64,000 bases of DNA from Pandoraea pulmonicola (lineage in GTDB: Bacteria > Pseudomonadota > Gammaproteobacteria > Burkholderiales > Burkholderiaceae): positions 124,001 to 188,000 of the forward strand of contig NZ_CP010310.2 in assembly GCF_000815105.2 (NCBI RefSeq), written 5' to 3'. The translations under genes were made by a program, and so were the position numbers. The notes beneath the pieces were generated by a model. That model was given only the letters and a program-made list of their open reading frames with translations, was not told the origin of the DNA and did no database searches. Each line of letters begins with the position of its first letter. The stretch's first letter is position 1. Of this stretch, positions 1-9,473 are shown piece after piece.

Positions 1-24
1 GTCACCAACGAACGGGAGCGCGGC

Positions 25-1674
25 GTGAAACACTGGTCTATCCGACATCGCATTCTGGCCAGTTTTGGCCTGATTCTCGCCTTGATGGGCCTCATGGCCG
101 GCATCGCCTACACGCGGCTGGTCGCCATCGAGCAGGAGGCGTACAGCGTGGAGTCCGACTCCACACCGGGGCTGTACTACAGCACGATGCTGCGGGGCGC
201 ATGGTTCGAGAGCTATCAACTGATCCAGCAGGCCGTGGCCGTCGATGACAACGACAAGACGCGCGCCGTCGACCTCGAAGCGCTGCGCGCCGTCGACGCG
301 AAGATCGACGGCTGGATCAAGAACTACGGCACCACCGTCAACCGTACTATCGATCGCGAGCAGTACGAGGAAGTGCTCACCGTGCGCCGGCAATACGGCC
401 GCGTCGGCACCGAAGTGCTCAAACTCGTGGCCGACGGTCAACTGCCCGCGGCGCGCGCCATGCTCTCGAGCCAGCTCTATCCCGAATGGGGACGCGGACG
501 CACCGCCATTCAGAGTCTGGTCGAGACCAACAAGACCTTCGCCGACGAATCGACACACAACATCGCTCAGGCCGTGGCCGCTGCCAAGGCAACGCTGCTC
601 ATCACGCTGGCGGTCGCGCTGGCGGCGGCGATCCTCTGCGGCTGGCTGCTGTTCCGCGCGATCAGCGTGCCGCTCGCGAGCGTGATGCAGATTCTCGAAG
701 TCATGCGCTCCGGCGATCTGACCAAGCGGCTCGACCTGGGCCGTCGCGACGAATTCGGCGCGCTCGAGTCGGGCTTCAACCGCATGACGGACGAGCTCAC
801 GGGCCTCGTCGGACAGGCACAGAAGTCGGCGCTGCAGGTGACGACGTCCGTCACCGAGATTGCCGCCACGTCGCGCCAGCAGCAGGCCACCGCGTCGGAG
901 ACGGCGGCGACCACGACCGAGATCGGCGCGACGTCGCGCGAGATCTTCGCGACGTCGCGCGATCTCGCACGCACCATGACCGAGGTCGCCGGGGTGGCCG
1001 ATCACGCGGCAACGCTCGCGGACACCGGCCACGTCGGACTCACGCGCATGGAGGACGCCATGCGTCACGTCATGGAAGCGGCCGGCTCGGTCAACGGCAA
1101 GCTTGGCATCCTCAACGAGAAGGCGGGCAACATCAACCAGGTCGTCACCACGATCACCAAGGTGGCGGACCAGACCAACCTGCTTTCGCTGAACGCCGCC
1201 ATCGAGGCCGAGAAGGCCGGCGAGTACGGGCGTGGGTTCGCGGTGGTGGCCACCGAAATCCGACGCCTGGCCGACCAGACCGCCGTGGCGACCTACGACA
1301 TCGAGCAGATGATCAAGGAGATTCAGTCGGCCGTGTCCGCCGGCGTGATGGGCATGGACAAGTTCGCCGAGGAGGTGCGTCGCGGCATGGACGAGATGCG
1401 TCAGGTCGGCGATCAGCTCGCGCAGATCATTGCGCAGGTGCAGACGCTGCCGCCGCGCTTCCAGGTCGTCAACGAAGGCATGCAGGCACAGGCCACCGGT
1501 GCGGAGCAGATCAACCAGGCGTTGGTGCAGCTCTCCGAGGCGGCCCAGCAGACGGCTGAATCGCTGCAGCAGTCGAGTCAGGCCATCGACGAGCTCAATC
1601 ACGTCGCCAACGGACTCAAGAGCGGCGTGTCGCGCTTCAAGGTGCTGGCAATCAGGCCGAACGGGCTGGGCTGA
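25..1674 (+). CDS. wspA: WspA-type methyl-accepting chemotaxis protein
   Basis: Inner-membrane chemoreceptor that feeds the Wsp pathway; known homologues respond to surface contact or envelope stress and activate the WspE kinase. A first membrane helix lies at about residues 9-30, a periplasmic helical sensor at about 31-188 and a second membrane helix at about 189-211. A HAMP linker follows (about 211-263), then a long cytoplasmic coiled coil whose conserved signalling tip ([18 protein letters not shown] onward) is at about 383-420. The start is GTG at 25, chosen because a basic N-terminus and the first helix follow directly and a GGGAG-like site lies upstream; an upstream start outside the window cannot be excluded. 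It is the first gene of a seven-gene cluster in canonical wsp order, which is the main reason for calling it wspA rather than a generic receptor. Confidence 0.93.
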   Translation: MKHWSIRHRILASFGLILALMGLMAGIAYTRLVAIEQEAYSVESDSTPGLYYSTMLRGAWFESYQLIQQAVAVDDNDKTRAVDLEALRAVDAKIDGWIKNYGTTVNRTIDREQYEEVLTVRRQYGRVGTEVLKLVADGQLPAARAMLSSQLYPEWGRGRTAIQSLVETNKTFADESTHNIAQAVAAAKATLLITLAVALAAAILCGWLLFRAISVPLASVMQILEVMRSGDLTKRLDLGRRDEFGALESGFNRMTDELTGLVGQAQKSALQVTTSVTEIAATSRQQQATASETAATTTEIGATSREIFATSRDLARTMTEVAGVADHAATLADTGHVGLTRMEDAMRHVMEAAGSVNGKLGILNEKAGNINQVVTTITKVADQTNLLSLNAAIEAEKAGEYGRGFAVVATEIRRLADQTAVATYDIEQMIKEIQSAVSAGVMGMDKFAEEVRRGMDEMRQVGDQLAQIIAQVQTLPPRFQVVNEGMQAQATGAEQINQALVQLSEAAQQTAESLQQSSQAIDELNHVANGLKSGVSRFKVLAIRPNGLG

Positions 1675-1729
1675 GCACGGCGCGCGCCCTCATCCCTTTC
1701 CCCCTTGACCGTCACTCGCGGACATCGAT

Positions 1730-2233
1730 ATGTTGTTCCTGCGCTTCGCCATCGCGACCGATCACTACGTCATCGAGGCCAGTCACGTGGCCGAGGTGCT
1801 GCCGTGGCTCGCGCTCAAGCGCCTGCCCGCCGCGCCGGCGTGGGTCGCCGGGGCGTTCAGCTATCGCGGTGAACCCGTGCCCGTGATCGATCTCACGTGT
1901 CTGGCCACCGGCGCGAGCGCGCCCGAGCGACGCTCGACGCGTCTGGCGCTGGTGCACTATCCCGAGCCCGGCCCGCATGCGCGGCGTCTCGGCGTGCTGG
2001 TCGAACGCGCCACGGACACGCTGCGTGCCGACCCTGCCGCATTTCGCGCGAGCGGCGTCGATCTGCCCGAGGGCCGCTACCTCGGCCCGGTGCTCGACAC
2101 CGACGAGGGACTGGTGCAGTGGGTGCGCGTCGGGCAATTGCTTACCGACGAAGCGCGCGCGTTGCTCTTCGACGCCGCCGGCGAGGCGTTGTCCGAGGCT
2201 TCGCCCACCGACGCCCGGGAGGCATCGCCATGA
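1730..2233 (+). CDS. wspB: CheW-like coupling protein WspB
   Basis: A 167-residue CheW-domain adaptor that should link the WspA receptor to the WspE kinase in the cytoplasm. The CheW fold shows in the first 140 residues: an opening beta strand (LFLRFAIATDHYVIEASHV), the interaction motif with LPAAPAWVAGAFSYRG, and the PVPVIDL strand. The last 20 or so residues are an Ala/Glu/Ser-rich tail without recognisable fold. The stop overlaps the wspC start in an ATGA. The Wsp system uses two different CheW proteins; this one lies between the receptor and the methyltransferase, the position of WspB. Confidence 0.92.
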   Translation: MLFLRFAIATDHYVIEASHVAEVLPWLALKRLPAAPAWVAGAFSYRGEPVPVIDLTCLATGASAPERRSTRLALVHYPEPGPHARRLGVLVERATDTLRADPAAFRASGVDLPEGRYLGPVLDTDEGLVQWVRVGQLLTDEARALLFDAAGEALSEASPTDAREASP

Positions 2234-3711
2234 GCCACGTGCGGGATATCGAGCGGTTGTTGCGCGACACGATGGGTCTCGACGCCGAGACGCTCGGCGC
2301 CAATGCCGTCGAACGTGCGGTGCGCGCGCGCCTTGCCGCTATCCCGGCGCACGACGAGGGCATCGCCGCCGACTCGATGTACTGGCAGCGACTGCAGCAG
2401 TCGCCGCAGGAGCTGCAGGCGTTGATCGAAGCCGTCGTGGTGCCCGAAACCTGGTTCTTCCGGCATCGCGAGGCCTTCGCGACGCTGGCGCAAATGGCGC
2501 GCGACGAACAGGCGGCGCGACGCGGTACCGTGCGCGAGGGACAGCCGTTGCGGCTGCTGAGTCTACCCTGCGCCACAGGCGAGGAACCGTACTCGATGGC
2601 GATGGCGCTCTTCGATGCGGGATTCGACACGGGTGGCTTCACGATCGACGCACTCGACATCAGCGAACGCGCACTCGCCATCGCGCGCGAGGGCGTGTAC
2701 GGCCGCAACTCGTTTCGTGGACCACCGGCCACGCTGCTGTTCCGCGATCGCCACTTCACGCCGCTGGGCGAGAGCTATCGTGTGATCGACGCGCTGCGCT
2801 CGCCGGTGCGCTGGCACGCCGGCAATCTGTTCGACGCGTCGCTCGTCGAGCGCCTGGGCACCTTCGATTTCGTGTTCTTCCGCAACGTGCTGATCTATTT
2901 CGATCGCGAGACCCAGCAACGGGCGATCGCGCTGCTCATGCGTCTCATGCGCATGGGCGCGACGCTTTTCGCCGGACCGGCCGAGGGCGGCACGCTGACG
3001 AGCAATGGCCTGATCTCCACCGGCCACGCGCAGGCGTTCTCGTTTCGCGTTGCCGGGCCGATCAGCGATACCGCGCCCACGGCGGCCAACGTGTCGCGCG
3101 TGCCGGGTACGCTCGATCCTGTCAGCGCGGTGCTGCCGGCAGGCAGTCCCGGTACCTTCGGCACCCTTGGCGCCGTCAGTGCTGTCTTGCAGCGACGCAC
3201 GCACATCACGCAAGTGGCGCAGTTGCCGCACGCGCATACGAGCTCGGCCCGGCCGCTCGCCCCGGCATCCGCCTCTGTGCGTGTTGCCCGGTCAGCCACC
3301 GCGTCCAGCGCCGTTGCGCCGAACGCGCGCACGGGCGGCAATGCCGCCGACGGTGCGTTGCTCGAGCAGGCACAAGCGGCGGCTGATGGTGGCGACTTCA
3401 CGCGCGCCGTGGCGTTGTGCCGAAACGTCCTCGCGACCGACCGCGCCAACGCGCAGGCGGAATACCTGCTCGGTCTTGTCGACGATGCGCGCGGCGATGC
3501 GCAGGGCGCGATGATTCACTACCGTCGCGCGCTGTATCTCGAGCCGAACCACTACGAGGCACTTGTGCATTGCGCGGCGCAGCTCGACGCACGCGGCGAC
3601 GCCGCCGGTGCGCGTCGTCTGCTCGATCGTGCGGAACGTGTGCGGCCGGTGCACGACGCCGACGCCCCACCCCATGACCGCGTCCACCGCCCCGGGGCCC
3701 GACATCAATGA
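2230..3711 (+). CDS. wspC: CheR-type methyltransferase with TPR tail, WspC
   Basis: S-adenosylmethionine-dependent glutamate methyltransferase that should methylate WspA and so set its sensitivity. The start is the ATG at 2230, overlapping the wspB stop; the open frame extends further upstream but without a plausible start. A CheR N-terminal helical domain occupies about residues 1-90 and includes the ETWFFR motif (73-78). The SAM-binding domain covers about 105-270, with PCATGEEPYS at 113-122 and FRNVLIYF at 217-224. A low-complexity Ala/Thr/Ser linker follows, and tetratricopeptide repeats occupy about 385-475 (for example the repeat ending RRALYLEPNHYEALV). The CheR plus TPR architecture, 493 residues long, is characteristic of WspC. 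It overlaps wspD by four bases. Confidence 0.93.
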   Translation: MSHVRDIERLLRDTMGLDAETLGANAVERAVRARLAAIPAHDEGIAADSMYWQRLQQSPQELQALIEAVVVPETWFFRHREAFATLAQMARDEQAARRGTVREGQPLRLLSLPCATGEEPYSMAMALFDAGFDTGGFTIDALDISERALAIAREGVYGRNSFRGPPATLLFRDRHFTPLGESYRVIDALRSPVRWHAGNLFDASLVERLGTFDFVFFRNVLIYFDRETQQRAIALLMRLMRMGATLFAGPAEGGTLTSNGLISTGHAQAFSFRVAGPISDTAPTAANVSRVPGTLDPVSAVLPAGSPGTFGTLGAVSAVLQRRTHITQVAQLPHAHTSSARPLAPASASVRVARSATASSAVAPNARTGGNAADGALLEQAQAAADGGDFTRAVALCRNVLATDRANAQAEYLLGLVDDARGDAQGAMIHYRRALYLEPNHYEALVHCAAQLDARGDAAGARRLLDRAERVRPVHDADAPPHDRVHRPGARHQ

Positions 3712-4349
3712 TCCATCGCGAACTCGCGCATGACGCGTCCTCCGTCACCGGCGAACGCACACCGAAGCCGGATGCCAGGGTGATCCGCCGCCAGGCGGCC
3801 GAACTGCTCGACCGCCTGCCCGTGGCGCCGGTCGATCCCGCGCCGTGGCGCGCGGCTCCGGAGGCGGCGACCGACACACGCGGCACCGCGTTACTGCTGT
3901 TCCGTCTGGCCGACGAGTGGCTGGCGCTGCCGGTCGAGACCATCGAGGAAGTCGCGTCGATGCGCGCCTGGCATACGGTGCCCGGGCATCGCCAGCGAGC
4001 ACTGCTCGGCCTCGTGAATCTCCGCGGGGCGCTGGTGCCCTGCCTGTCGCTCGGTGAACTGCTGCGGGTACAGTCCGCGCCGCCCGCCAGTGTGACGCCC
4101 GCGAACGCGTCGCGCGCCAGCACGTCGCGCTTGCTCGCGTTGCGTCACGGTTCGCATCTGAGCGCTTTTCCGGTGACCGAAGTGCACGGCACCGTAACGC
4201 CCGAGAAACACGACCTGGGCGCTGTCCCTGCGACGGTGCTCGGGGCGTCCGGCGGTTTTGCGGTGGCCGTGTTCCATTGGCGCGATCACGCGGTGGGCGT
4301 GCTCGATCCGCTGCGCGTGGGCGCCGCGTTCGACAGGAGCCTCGCATGA
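3708..4349 (+). CDS. wspD: CheW-like coupling protein WspD
   Basis: The second CheW-domain adaptor of the Wsp cluster, 213 residues. The first 60 or so residues are a poorly conserved extension. The CheW domain follows, with LLLFRLADEWLALPVETIEEV, then VNLRGALVPCLSLGELL, and ends with HAVGVLDPL. It presumably bridges WspA and WspE together with WspB. It begins at an ATGA overlap with wspC and ends in another ATGA overlap with wspE, so the cluster appears translationally coupled. The order CheW, CheR-TPR, CheW, CheA matches wspB-C-D-E. Confidence 0.92.
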   Translation: MIHRELAHDASSVTGERTPKPDARVIRRQAAELLDRLPVAPVDPAPWRAAPEAATDTRGTALLLFRLADEWLALPVETIEEVASMRAWHTVPGHRQRALLGLVNLRGALVPCLSLGELLRVQSAPPASVTPANASRASTSRLLALRHGSHLSAFPVTEVHGTVTPEKHDLGAVPATVLGASGGFAVAVFHWRDHAVGVLDPLRVGAAFDRSLA

Positions 4350-6739
4350 GCGACGACTTGCAGAACGCGACGCTGCTCGATTTGTTCCGCATGGAGACGG
4401 AGACTCAGGCGCAGGTGCTCGGCGACGGACTGCTGGCGCTGGAGCGCTCGCCCGGCGACGCTACGTGTCTCGAAGTGTGCATGCGCGCGGCGCACTCGCT
4501 CAAGGGCGCCGCGCGCATCGTCGGTGTGGACGCCGGGGTGTCGCTTGCCCACGTGCTCGAAGACGCCTTCGTTGCCACTCAGCGCGGCACGCTGCGGCTG
4601 GACGGGGTGCTCATCGACCGACTGTTGCAAGGCGTGGATCTGCTCATGCGGCTCGCACATCCGCCGGGTGGCGACGTCAATTGGGCGCAAGGCGCGGGCA
4701 AGGCCGAGATCGATGCGTTCGTATCGACGTTCGCCACCGAGCTCGCCGGGTTGACGGGTGGCGCGGCGGTGACCGCGCGCGGCGGCCAGGGACTCGACTA
4801 CGTCGGCTACGGCGCACGGACGGCTGCGGAATTCGCGCCGCCGGTGAAGGAGGACGCCCCCGTGGCGCCGGAGCCGCCGGTCGGCGACAGGCCCGGGCCC
4901 GGAGGCGGGCATAGCGGCCGGGGCGCTGGTGGCGGAGATGGCGGTGGTAATGGCGGTGGTGATGGCGCCGACCATGCGTCGCGCGCCCTGCGCGTATCGG
5001 CCGAGAGCCTGAACCGGCTGCTGCGGCTCTCGAGCGAGGCGTTGGTGGCGTCGCGCTGGTCGCAGCCGTTCGCACAGTCATTGCGGCGTCTGAAGCGTCA
5101 TCAGCATGATGCGAGTGACGCGCTCGATCGCGTAAGCGCCGCATTGGTGCGAGCGGCGGAGCACCCCGGCGAGGACCGTCAGGCGATGCTCGCCGCGCTG
5201 GCCGACTTGCGCCGTACGCTGGGCATGGGTGGGCAGTTGCTCGCCGAACAACTGCACGAACTGGACCAGTTCGATCGTCGCTCGACGCAACTGTCGCAGC
5301 GCCTGTACGACGAAGCGCTCGCTTGCCGCATGCGTCCGTTCGAAGACGGGATCGGCGGCTTCGCGCGCATGGTGCGCGATCTCGGACGCGCGCTCGGCAA
5401 GCCGGCGCGTCTGGAGATTCGCGGCGCGGATACGCAGGTCGATCGCGACATCCTCGACCAACTCGAAGCGCCCCTCGGCCATCTGCTGCGCAATGCCGTC
5501 GATCACGGGCTCGAGAGCCCGGCGCAACGCGCGGCGGCGGGCAAGCCGGCCGAAGGCGTCGTCACGCTCAGTGCGCGGCACAGGGCCGGTCTGCTGCAGG
5601 TGAGCGTGGCCGACGATGGCGCGGGCGTCGATCTCGAGCGAGTGCGTCAGGCGGTCGTCTCGCGCGGGCTCGCCACTGCGCAGACCGCGCAGCGTCTCGA
5701 CGAAAACGAACTGCTCGAATTCCTGATGTTGCCGGGCTTCACGCTGCGCGACACCGTGACGGACGTGTCGGGCCGCGGTGTGGGCCTCGACGCCGTGCGC
5801 GCGATGGTCGCGATGGTGCGCGGCACGGTGCGCATCGAACAGACGTCGGGCCGCGGCACGAAATTCACCCTGCAATTGCCGCTCACGCTGTCGGTGGTGC
5901 GCAGCCTGCTCGTCGAGATCGCCGGCGAGCCGTATGCACTGCCACTGGCGAATCTGTCGCGCACGCTCGCGCTTGCGCCCGAGGACATCGACATGCTCGA
6001 AGGGCGGCCGCATTTCACGCTCGACGGGCGCCAGATCGGACTGGTGAGCGCGCAGCAGGTGCTGACCGGCAACGCGCCGGTCGGGGCGTCCGGCGATCAG
6101 CCGGTGGTGGTTCTTGGTGAGGGCGAGGCGCATTACGGGCTGGCCGTCGACAAATTCCTGGGCGAGCGCATGCTGGTCGTGCAGCCGCTCGACGCCCGTA
6201 TGGGCAAGGTGCCGAACATTGCCGCCGGTGCGCTCGCCGAAGACGGTTCGCCGCTGCTCATCATCGATGCGGTGGATCTCGTGCGCTCGATCGCCAAGGC
6301 CGTGGGGACGGGGTCGCTCGAACGGCTGCCGGCGCCCGCGGCGCAGACGAGCGGCCGTTCGCGCAAGCGCGTGCTTGTCGTCGACGACTCCTTGACCGTG
6401 CGCGAACTCGAACGCAAACTGCTTGCCGCACGCGGTTACGACGTGAGTGTGGCGGTCGACGGGATGGACGGATGGAACGCGGTGCGCAGCGAGTCGTTCG
6501 ACATGGTGATCACCGACGTCGACATGCCGCGCCTGGACGGCATCGAACTCGTCACGCTCATCAAGAGAGATGCACGCACGGCCGATATTCCGGTCATGAT
6601 CGTGTCCTATAAGGATCGCGAGGAAGATCGACAGCGCGGACTCGACGCGGGTGCCGATTATTACCTCGCAAAGGGCAGCTTCCACGACGACGCGCTGCTG
6701 CGGGCCGTGGTGGATCTCATCGGGGAGTCGGGGACATGA
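4346..6739 (+). CDS. wspE: Hybrid CheA-type histidine kinase WspE
   Basis: The central kinase of the Wsp pathway: it autophosphorylates and passes phosphate to WspR (output) and WspF (adaptation). Domains in order: an HPt domain at the N-terminus with phospho-acceptor His50 in AAHSLKG; a low-complexity Gly/Pro/Asp-rich linker at about 170-210; dimerisation and HATPase regions with the N box HLLRNAVDHGLES near 380; the G boxes VADDGAG and GRGVGLD; a CheW-like domain at about 520-650; and a C-terminal receiver from about 673 to 797, with VLVVDDSLT and a phospho-Asp in VITDVDMP near 723. The start at 4346 overlaps the wspD stop by ATGA; the frame upstream of it is a shadow of wspD. The CheA-receiver fusion is typical of WspE. 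Confidence 0.93.
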   Translation: MSDDLQNATLLDLFRMETETQAQVLGDGLLALERSPGDATCLEVCMRAAHSLKGAARIVGVDAGVSLAHVLEDAFVATQRGTLRLDGVLIDRLLQGVDLLMRLAHPPGGDVNWAQGAGKAEIDAFVSTFATELAGLTGGAAVTARGGQGLDYVGYGARTAAEFAPPVKEDAPVAPEPPVGDRPGPGGGHSGRGAGGGDGGGNGGGDGADHASRALRVSAESLNRLLRLSSEALVASRWSQPFAQSLRRLKRHQHDASDALDRVSAALVRAAEHPGEDRQAMLAALADLRRTLGMGGQLLAEQLHELDQFDRRSTQLSQRLYDEALACRMRPFEDGIGGFARMVRDLGRALGKPARLEIRGADTQVDRDILDQLEAPLGHLLRNAVDHGLESPAQRAAAGKPAEGVVTLSARHRAGLLQVSVADDGAGVDLERVRQAVVSRGLATAQTAQRLDENELLEFLMLPGFTLRDTVTDVSGRGVGLDAVRAMVAMVRGTVRIEQTSGRGTKFTLQLPLTLSVVRSLLVEIAGEPYALPLANLSRTLALAPEDIDMLEGRPHFTLDGRQIGLVSAQQVLTGNAPVGASGDQPVVVLGEGEAHYGLAVDKFLGERMLVVQPLDARMGKVPNIAAGALAEDGSPLLIIDAVDLVRSIAKAVGTGSLERLPAPAAQTSGRSRKRVLVVDDSLTVRELERKLLAARGYDVSVAVDGMDGWNAVRSESFDMVITDVDMPRLDGIELVTLIKRDARTADIPVMIVSYKDREEDRQRGLDAGADYYLAKGSFHDDALLRAVVDLIGESGT

Positions 6740-7746
6740 GAATCGGCATCGTGAACGATTCGATCATCGCCGTGGAAGCGTTGCGGCGCACACTCGCGCA
6801 GCGCCCCGGACTCGAAGTGGCCTGGGTGGCGTACGACGGTGCGCAGGCCGTGGCGCTGTGCTCGCCCGTGCCGCCGGACCTGGTGCTGATGGATCTCGTC
6901 ATGCCGGTCATGGACGGTGTGGCGGCCACGCGCGAGATCATGCGTCGCACGCCGTGTCCGATCCTGATCGTGACGTCCGATGTGGGCCATCACGCCAGCC
7001 TCGTGTTCGACGCGATGGGCGCCGGCGCGGTGGATGCCGTCGATACGCCGGTGCTGGGCGCGGCGGCGCCGGCGCGTCCGGCGTCGTCGCTGCTCGCGAA
7101 GATCGACGCCATTGCGGCGCAGCAAGCCGACGCCCGCAAGGCGCACGCCGCCGCCCCTGCGTCGGCCCCGCGAGGGAACACCGATGCGCTCGTGGCGATC
7201 GGCGCGTCGGCCGGCGGTCCGGCGGCGCTTGCCGCCCTGCTTGGACGGCTGCCCGCACACTTCGGTGCGGGCGTGATCGTTGTACAGCATGTGGACGAGG
7301 CGTTCGCGCAAGGCATGGCGACATGGCTCGACCAGCAGACGCTGCTCACCGTGCGGCTGGCGCGGGCGGGGGAACGGCCCGCGGCCGGCGTAGTATTGCT
7401 CGCGGGAGGGAATCGTCATCTGCGGGTGGATGCGAGCGGACGTTGCGTATATACGGACGAGCCGGAGGATGCCGTCTATCGACCGTCCATCGACGTTTTC
7501 CTGAGCAGCGTGGCTGAGCACTGGCGCTCGCGCGCGGTTGGCGTGCTGCTCACGGGTATGGGGCGCGATGGTGCGGCCGGTCTGGGCGCCATGCGCGCGC
7601 GGGGCTTTATCACCATTGCGCAGGATCGCGCGACGAGTGCGGTGTACGGTATGCCCAAGGCGGCGGCCGAAGCCGGAGCGGCGTCGGAAATACTGCCGCT
7701 GCCGACCATTGCGCCGCAATTGACGGCGATGTTTGGAAACGTATGA
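6736..7746 (+). CDS. wspF: CheB-type methylesterase WspF
   Basis: Receiver-regulated glutamate methylesterase that should demethylate WspA and damp the pathway; loss of WspF in pseudomonads locks the system on and gives wrinkly colonies. The N-terminal receiver covers residues 1-120, with the predicted phospho-Asp53 in LMDLVMP. The C-terminal esterase domain has the catalytic triad motifs GASAGGP (Ser), QHVDEAF (His) and LLTGMGRDGA (Asp). At 336 residues it has the usual length. It overlaps wspE by ATGA and is followed after 13 bases by wspR. Confidence 0.93.
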   Translation: MRIGIVNDSIIAVEALRRTLAQRPGLEVAWVAYDGAQAVALCSPVPPDLVLMDLVMPVMDGVAATREIMRRTPCPILIVTSDVGHHASLVFDAMGAGAVDAVDTPVLGAAAPARPASSLLAKIDAIAAQQADARKAHAAAPASAPRGNTDALVAIGASAGGPAALAALLGRLPAHFGAGVIVVQHVDEAFAQGMATWLDQQTLLTVRLARAGERPAAGVVLLAGGNRHLRVDASGRCVYTDEPEDAVYRPSIDVFLSSVAEHWRSRAVGVLLTGMGRDGAAGLGAMRARGFITIAQDRATSAVYGMPKAAAEAGAASEILPLPTIAPQLTAMFGNV

Positions 7747-7759
7747 CAGGATGTGAATC

Positions 7760-8797
7760 ATGACGACAATTCCGCGCCCATCTCGGCCATTGACCGTGCT
7801 CGGTGCCGAAGGCAGCCTGAACGATTCGTCGGCGATGGTGCTGCTCGTCGACGATCAGGCCATGGTTGGCGAGGCGGTTCGCCGCGCCCTCGCCAGCGAG
7901 TCCAACATCGACTTCCACTATTGCGCGAATCCGGAAAATGCGTTGCAGGTGGCGGAGCAGACGCGCCCGACCGTCATCCTGCAGGATCTCGTGATGCCGG
8001 GCACGGACGGATTGTCGCTCGTCAGACAGTATCGGACGAGTCCGCTCACCCGAGACATTCCGATCATCGTGCTCTCGACCAAGGAAGAGTCGACGGTCAA
8101 GCGCGAAGCGTTTGCCGCGGGGGCCAACGACTATCTCGTCAAGCTGCCGGACACGATCGAGCTGGTCGCGCGCATCCGCTACCACTCGCGCTCGTACATG
8201 AACCTGCTCCAGCGCGACGAAGCGTATCGCGCGTTGCGCGAAAGTCAGCAGCAACTGCTCGAGACGAACCTGGAGCTCCAGCGCCTCACGCATTCGGACG
8301 GCCTCACGGGGCTCGCGAACCGGCGCTATTTCGATGAGTACTTCGGTGCGGAATGGCGTCGCGCGCTGCGCGAGCAACGCGAGATGGCGCTGCTGATGAT
8401 CGACGTCGACAACTTCAAGTTCTACAACGACACCTACGGCCACATCGCGGGCGACGACGTATTGCGCCGTGTGGCGCATACGCTTTCCGGCGCCGCGTCG
8501 CGTCCGGAAGACCTCGCGGCGCGCTTCGGCGGCGAGGAGTTCGCGATCGTGCTGCCGAACACTGGAGCTGCGGGCGCCGCAGTCATCGCGGAAAAAGTGC
8601 GGGCACAGATCGACGCGATGGCGATCCCGCACGTCGGCGCGGCCAATGGCAGGAATGTCACCGTCAGCGTGGGCGGCGCGGCATTGGTGCCGCGCACGCA
8701 TATGGCGTCCACCTCGCTCATCGAGGCTGCCGACCTGGCGCTGTATCGCGCCAAGCAACAGGGCAAGAACCGCGCGGAAATGCAGCCGGGCGTCTGA
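7760..8797 (+). CDS. wspR: Diguanylate cyclase response regulator WspR
   Basis: Output protein of the Wsp pathway: phosphorylation by WspE should stimulate synthesis of cyclic di-GMP and so promote attachment and biofilm formation. The receiver domain spans about 25-140, with the acidic pair Asp31/Asp32 and predicted phospho-Asp76 in LQDLVMPGTDG. A helical stalk covers about 145-178. The GGDEF domain follows, with active-site GGEEF at 257-261. An RxxD product-inhibition site (Arg248-Asp251) sits exactly five residues before GGEEF, so feedback inhibition by c-di-GMP is predicted to be intact. The gene ends six bases before a convergent gene. Confidence 0.94.
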   Translation: MTTIPRPSRPLTVLGAEGSLNDSSAMVLLVDDQAMVGEAVRRALASESNIDFHYCANPENALQVAEQTRPTVILQDLVMPGTDGLSLVRQYRTSPLTRDIPIIVLSTKEESTVKREAFAAGANDYLVKLPDTIELVARIRYHSRSYMNLLQRDEAYRALRESQQQLLETNLELQRLTHSDGLTGLANRRYFDEYFGAEWRRALREQREMALLMIDVDNFKFYNDTYGHIAGDDVLRRVAHTLSGAASRPEDLAARFGGEEFAIVLPNTGAAGAAVIAEKVRAQIDAMAIPHVGAANGRNVTVSVGGAALVPRTHMASTSLIEAADLALYRAKQQGKNRAEMQPGV

Positions 8798-8803
8798 CGT
8801 CGA

Positions 8804-9277
8804 TTACTCCTCTTCGGGTTTTTTCGACGAATGGTGGCTGGAGATCAGCCACTTGCCGTTGAGCCGGCGGTAGGTGAAGGTGTAGCGCGCGGCAACCTTG
8901 CGGCCGTCGTCGAGCGTAAACGTGTAGTTGCCGATGTCGATGGCGGTATCGCAGCCGATCTTGATTTCGCGGTAATCGATGCGACCCGACGGCTTGTGCG
9001 TGAGGAAGTGGGTGAAATAATCGATGCGCGCCTTGGACGTCGTTCGGATTTCGCCCGATAGCGTAGGCAGGAGCACGGCGTCCGGCGCATAGTTGGCGTC
9101 GACGGTGGCGGGGTTGCCGGTCGCGAGCGAGGCGTTCCAGCGATCGAACAGCGCCGCAATTTCGTCCGGCTTTGTCGCGTGGCAGGTCACCTGCCTTGCG
9201 AGAGCTCCCGCGGACGCAAGCATGACGATAGTGCCGGCGCCGAAGACGAGTACGGATCGCTTTACCTCGCGTTTCAT
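8804..9277 (-). CDS. Secreted SnoaL/CaMKII-association-domain protein
   Basis: A 157-residue protein with a signal peptide (basic start MKREVKRS, hydrophobic core to about residue 27 ending SAGALA-R). The mature part resembles the SgcJ/EcaC group of SnoaL-like small folds (DUF4440 or CaMKII-association type): PDEIAALFDRWNASL, then DANYAPDAVLLPTL, a central strand and a C-terminal RYTFTYRRLNGKWLISSHHSS. Such proteins are cone-shaped binding folds, sometimes enzymes, and the ligand is not predictable here. The start at 9277 is preferred over the longer frame because an AAGGGA site lies just upstream and the signal peptide begins there. It is convergent with wspR, with no sign of a functional link. 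Confidence 0.72.
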   Translation of the reverse strand: MKREVKRSVLVFGAGTIVMLASAGALARQVTCHATKPDEIAALFDRWNASLATGNPATVDANYAPDAVLLPTLSGEIRTTSKARIDYFTHFLTHKPSGRIDYREIKIGCDTAIDIGNYTFTLDDGRKVAARYTFTYRRLNGKWLISSHHSSKKPEEE

Positions 9278-9473
9278 GTCGATTTCCCTTGCGGAGTGTG
9301 GTGTGCCTCGGCGGATGCGATGCCAAGCATCGACGAACCGAAGTCGGTGGCGTGACGCGGCGTGCAACGAGTGCAACGGGCGTACGCGGTAGAACGCCAT
9401 GGTTGTACCGCGCGCAAGCATAGCAGGTTGCCATTGCGTCGCCGCCGGTGTTTCCTGAACCTGAGGAGGATGC

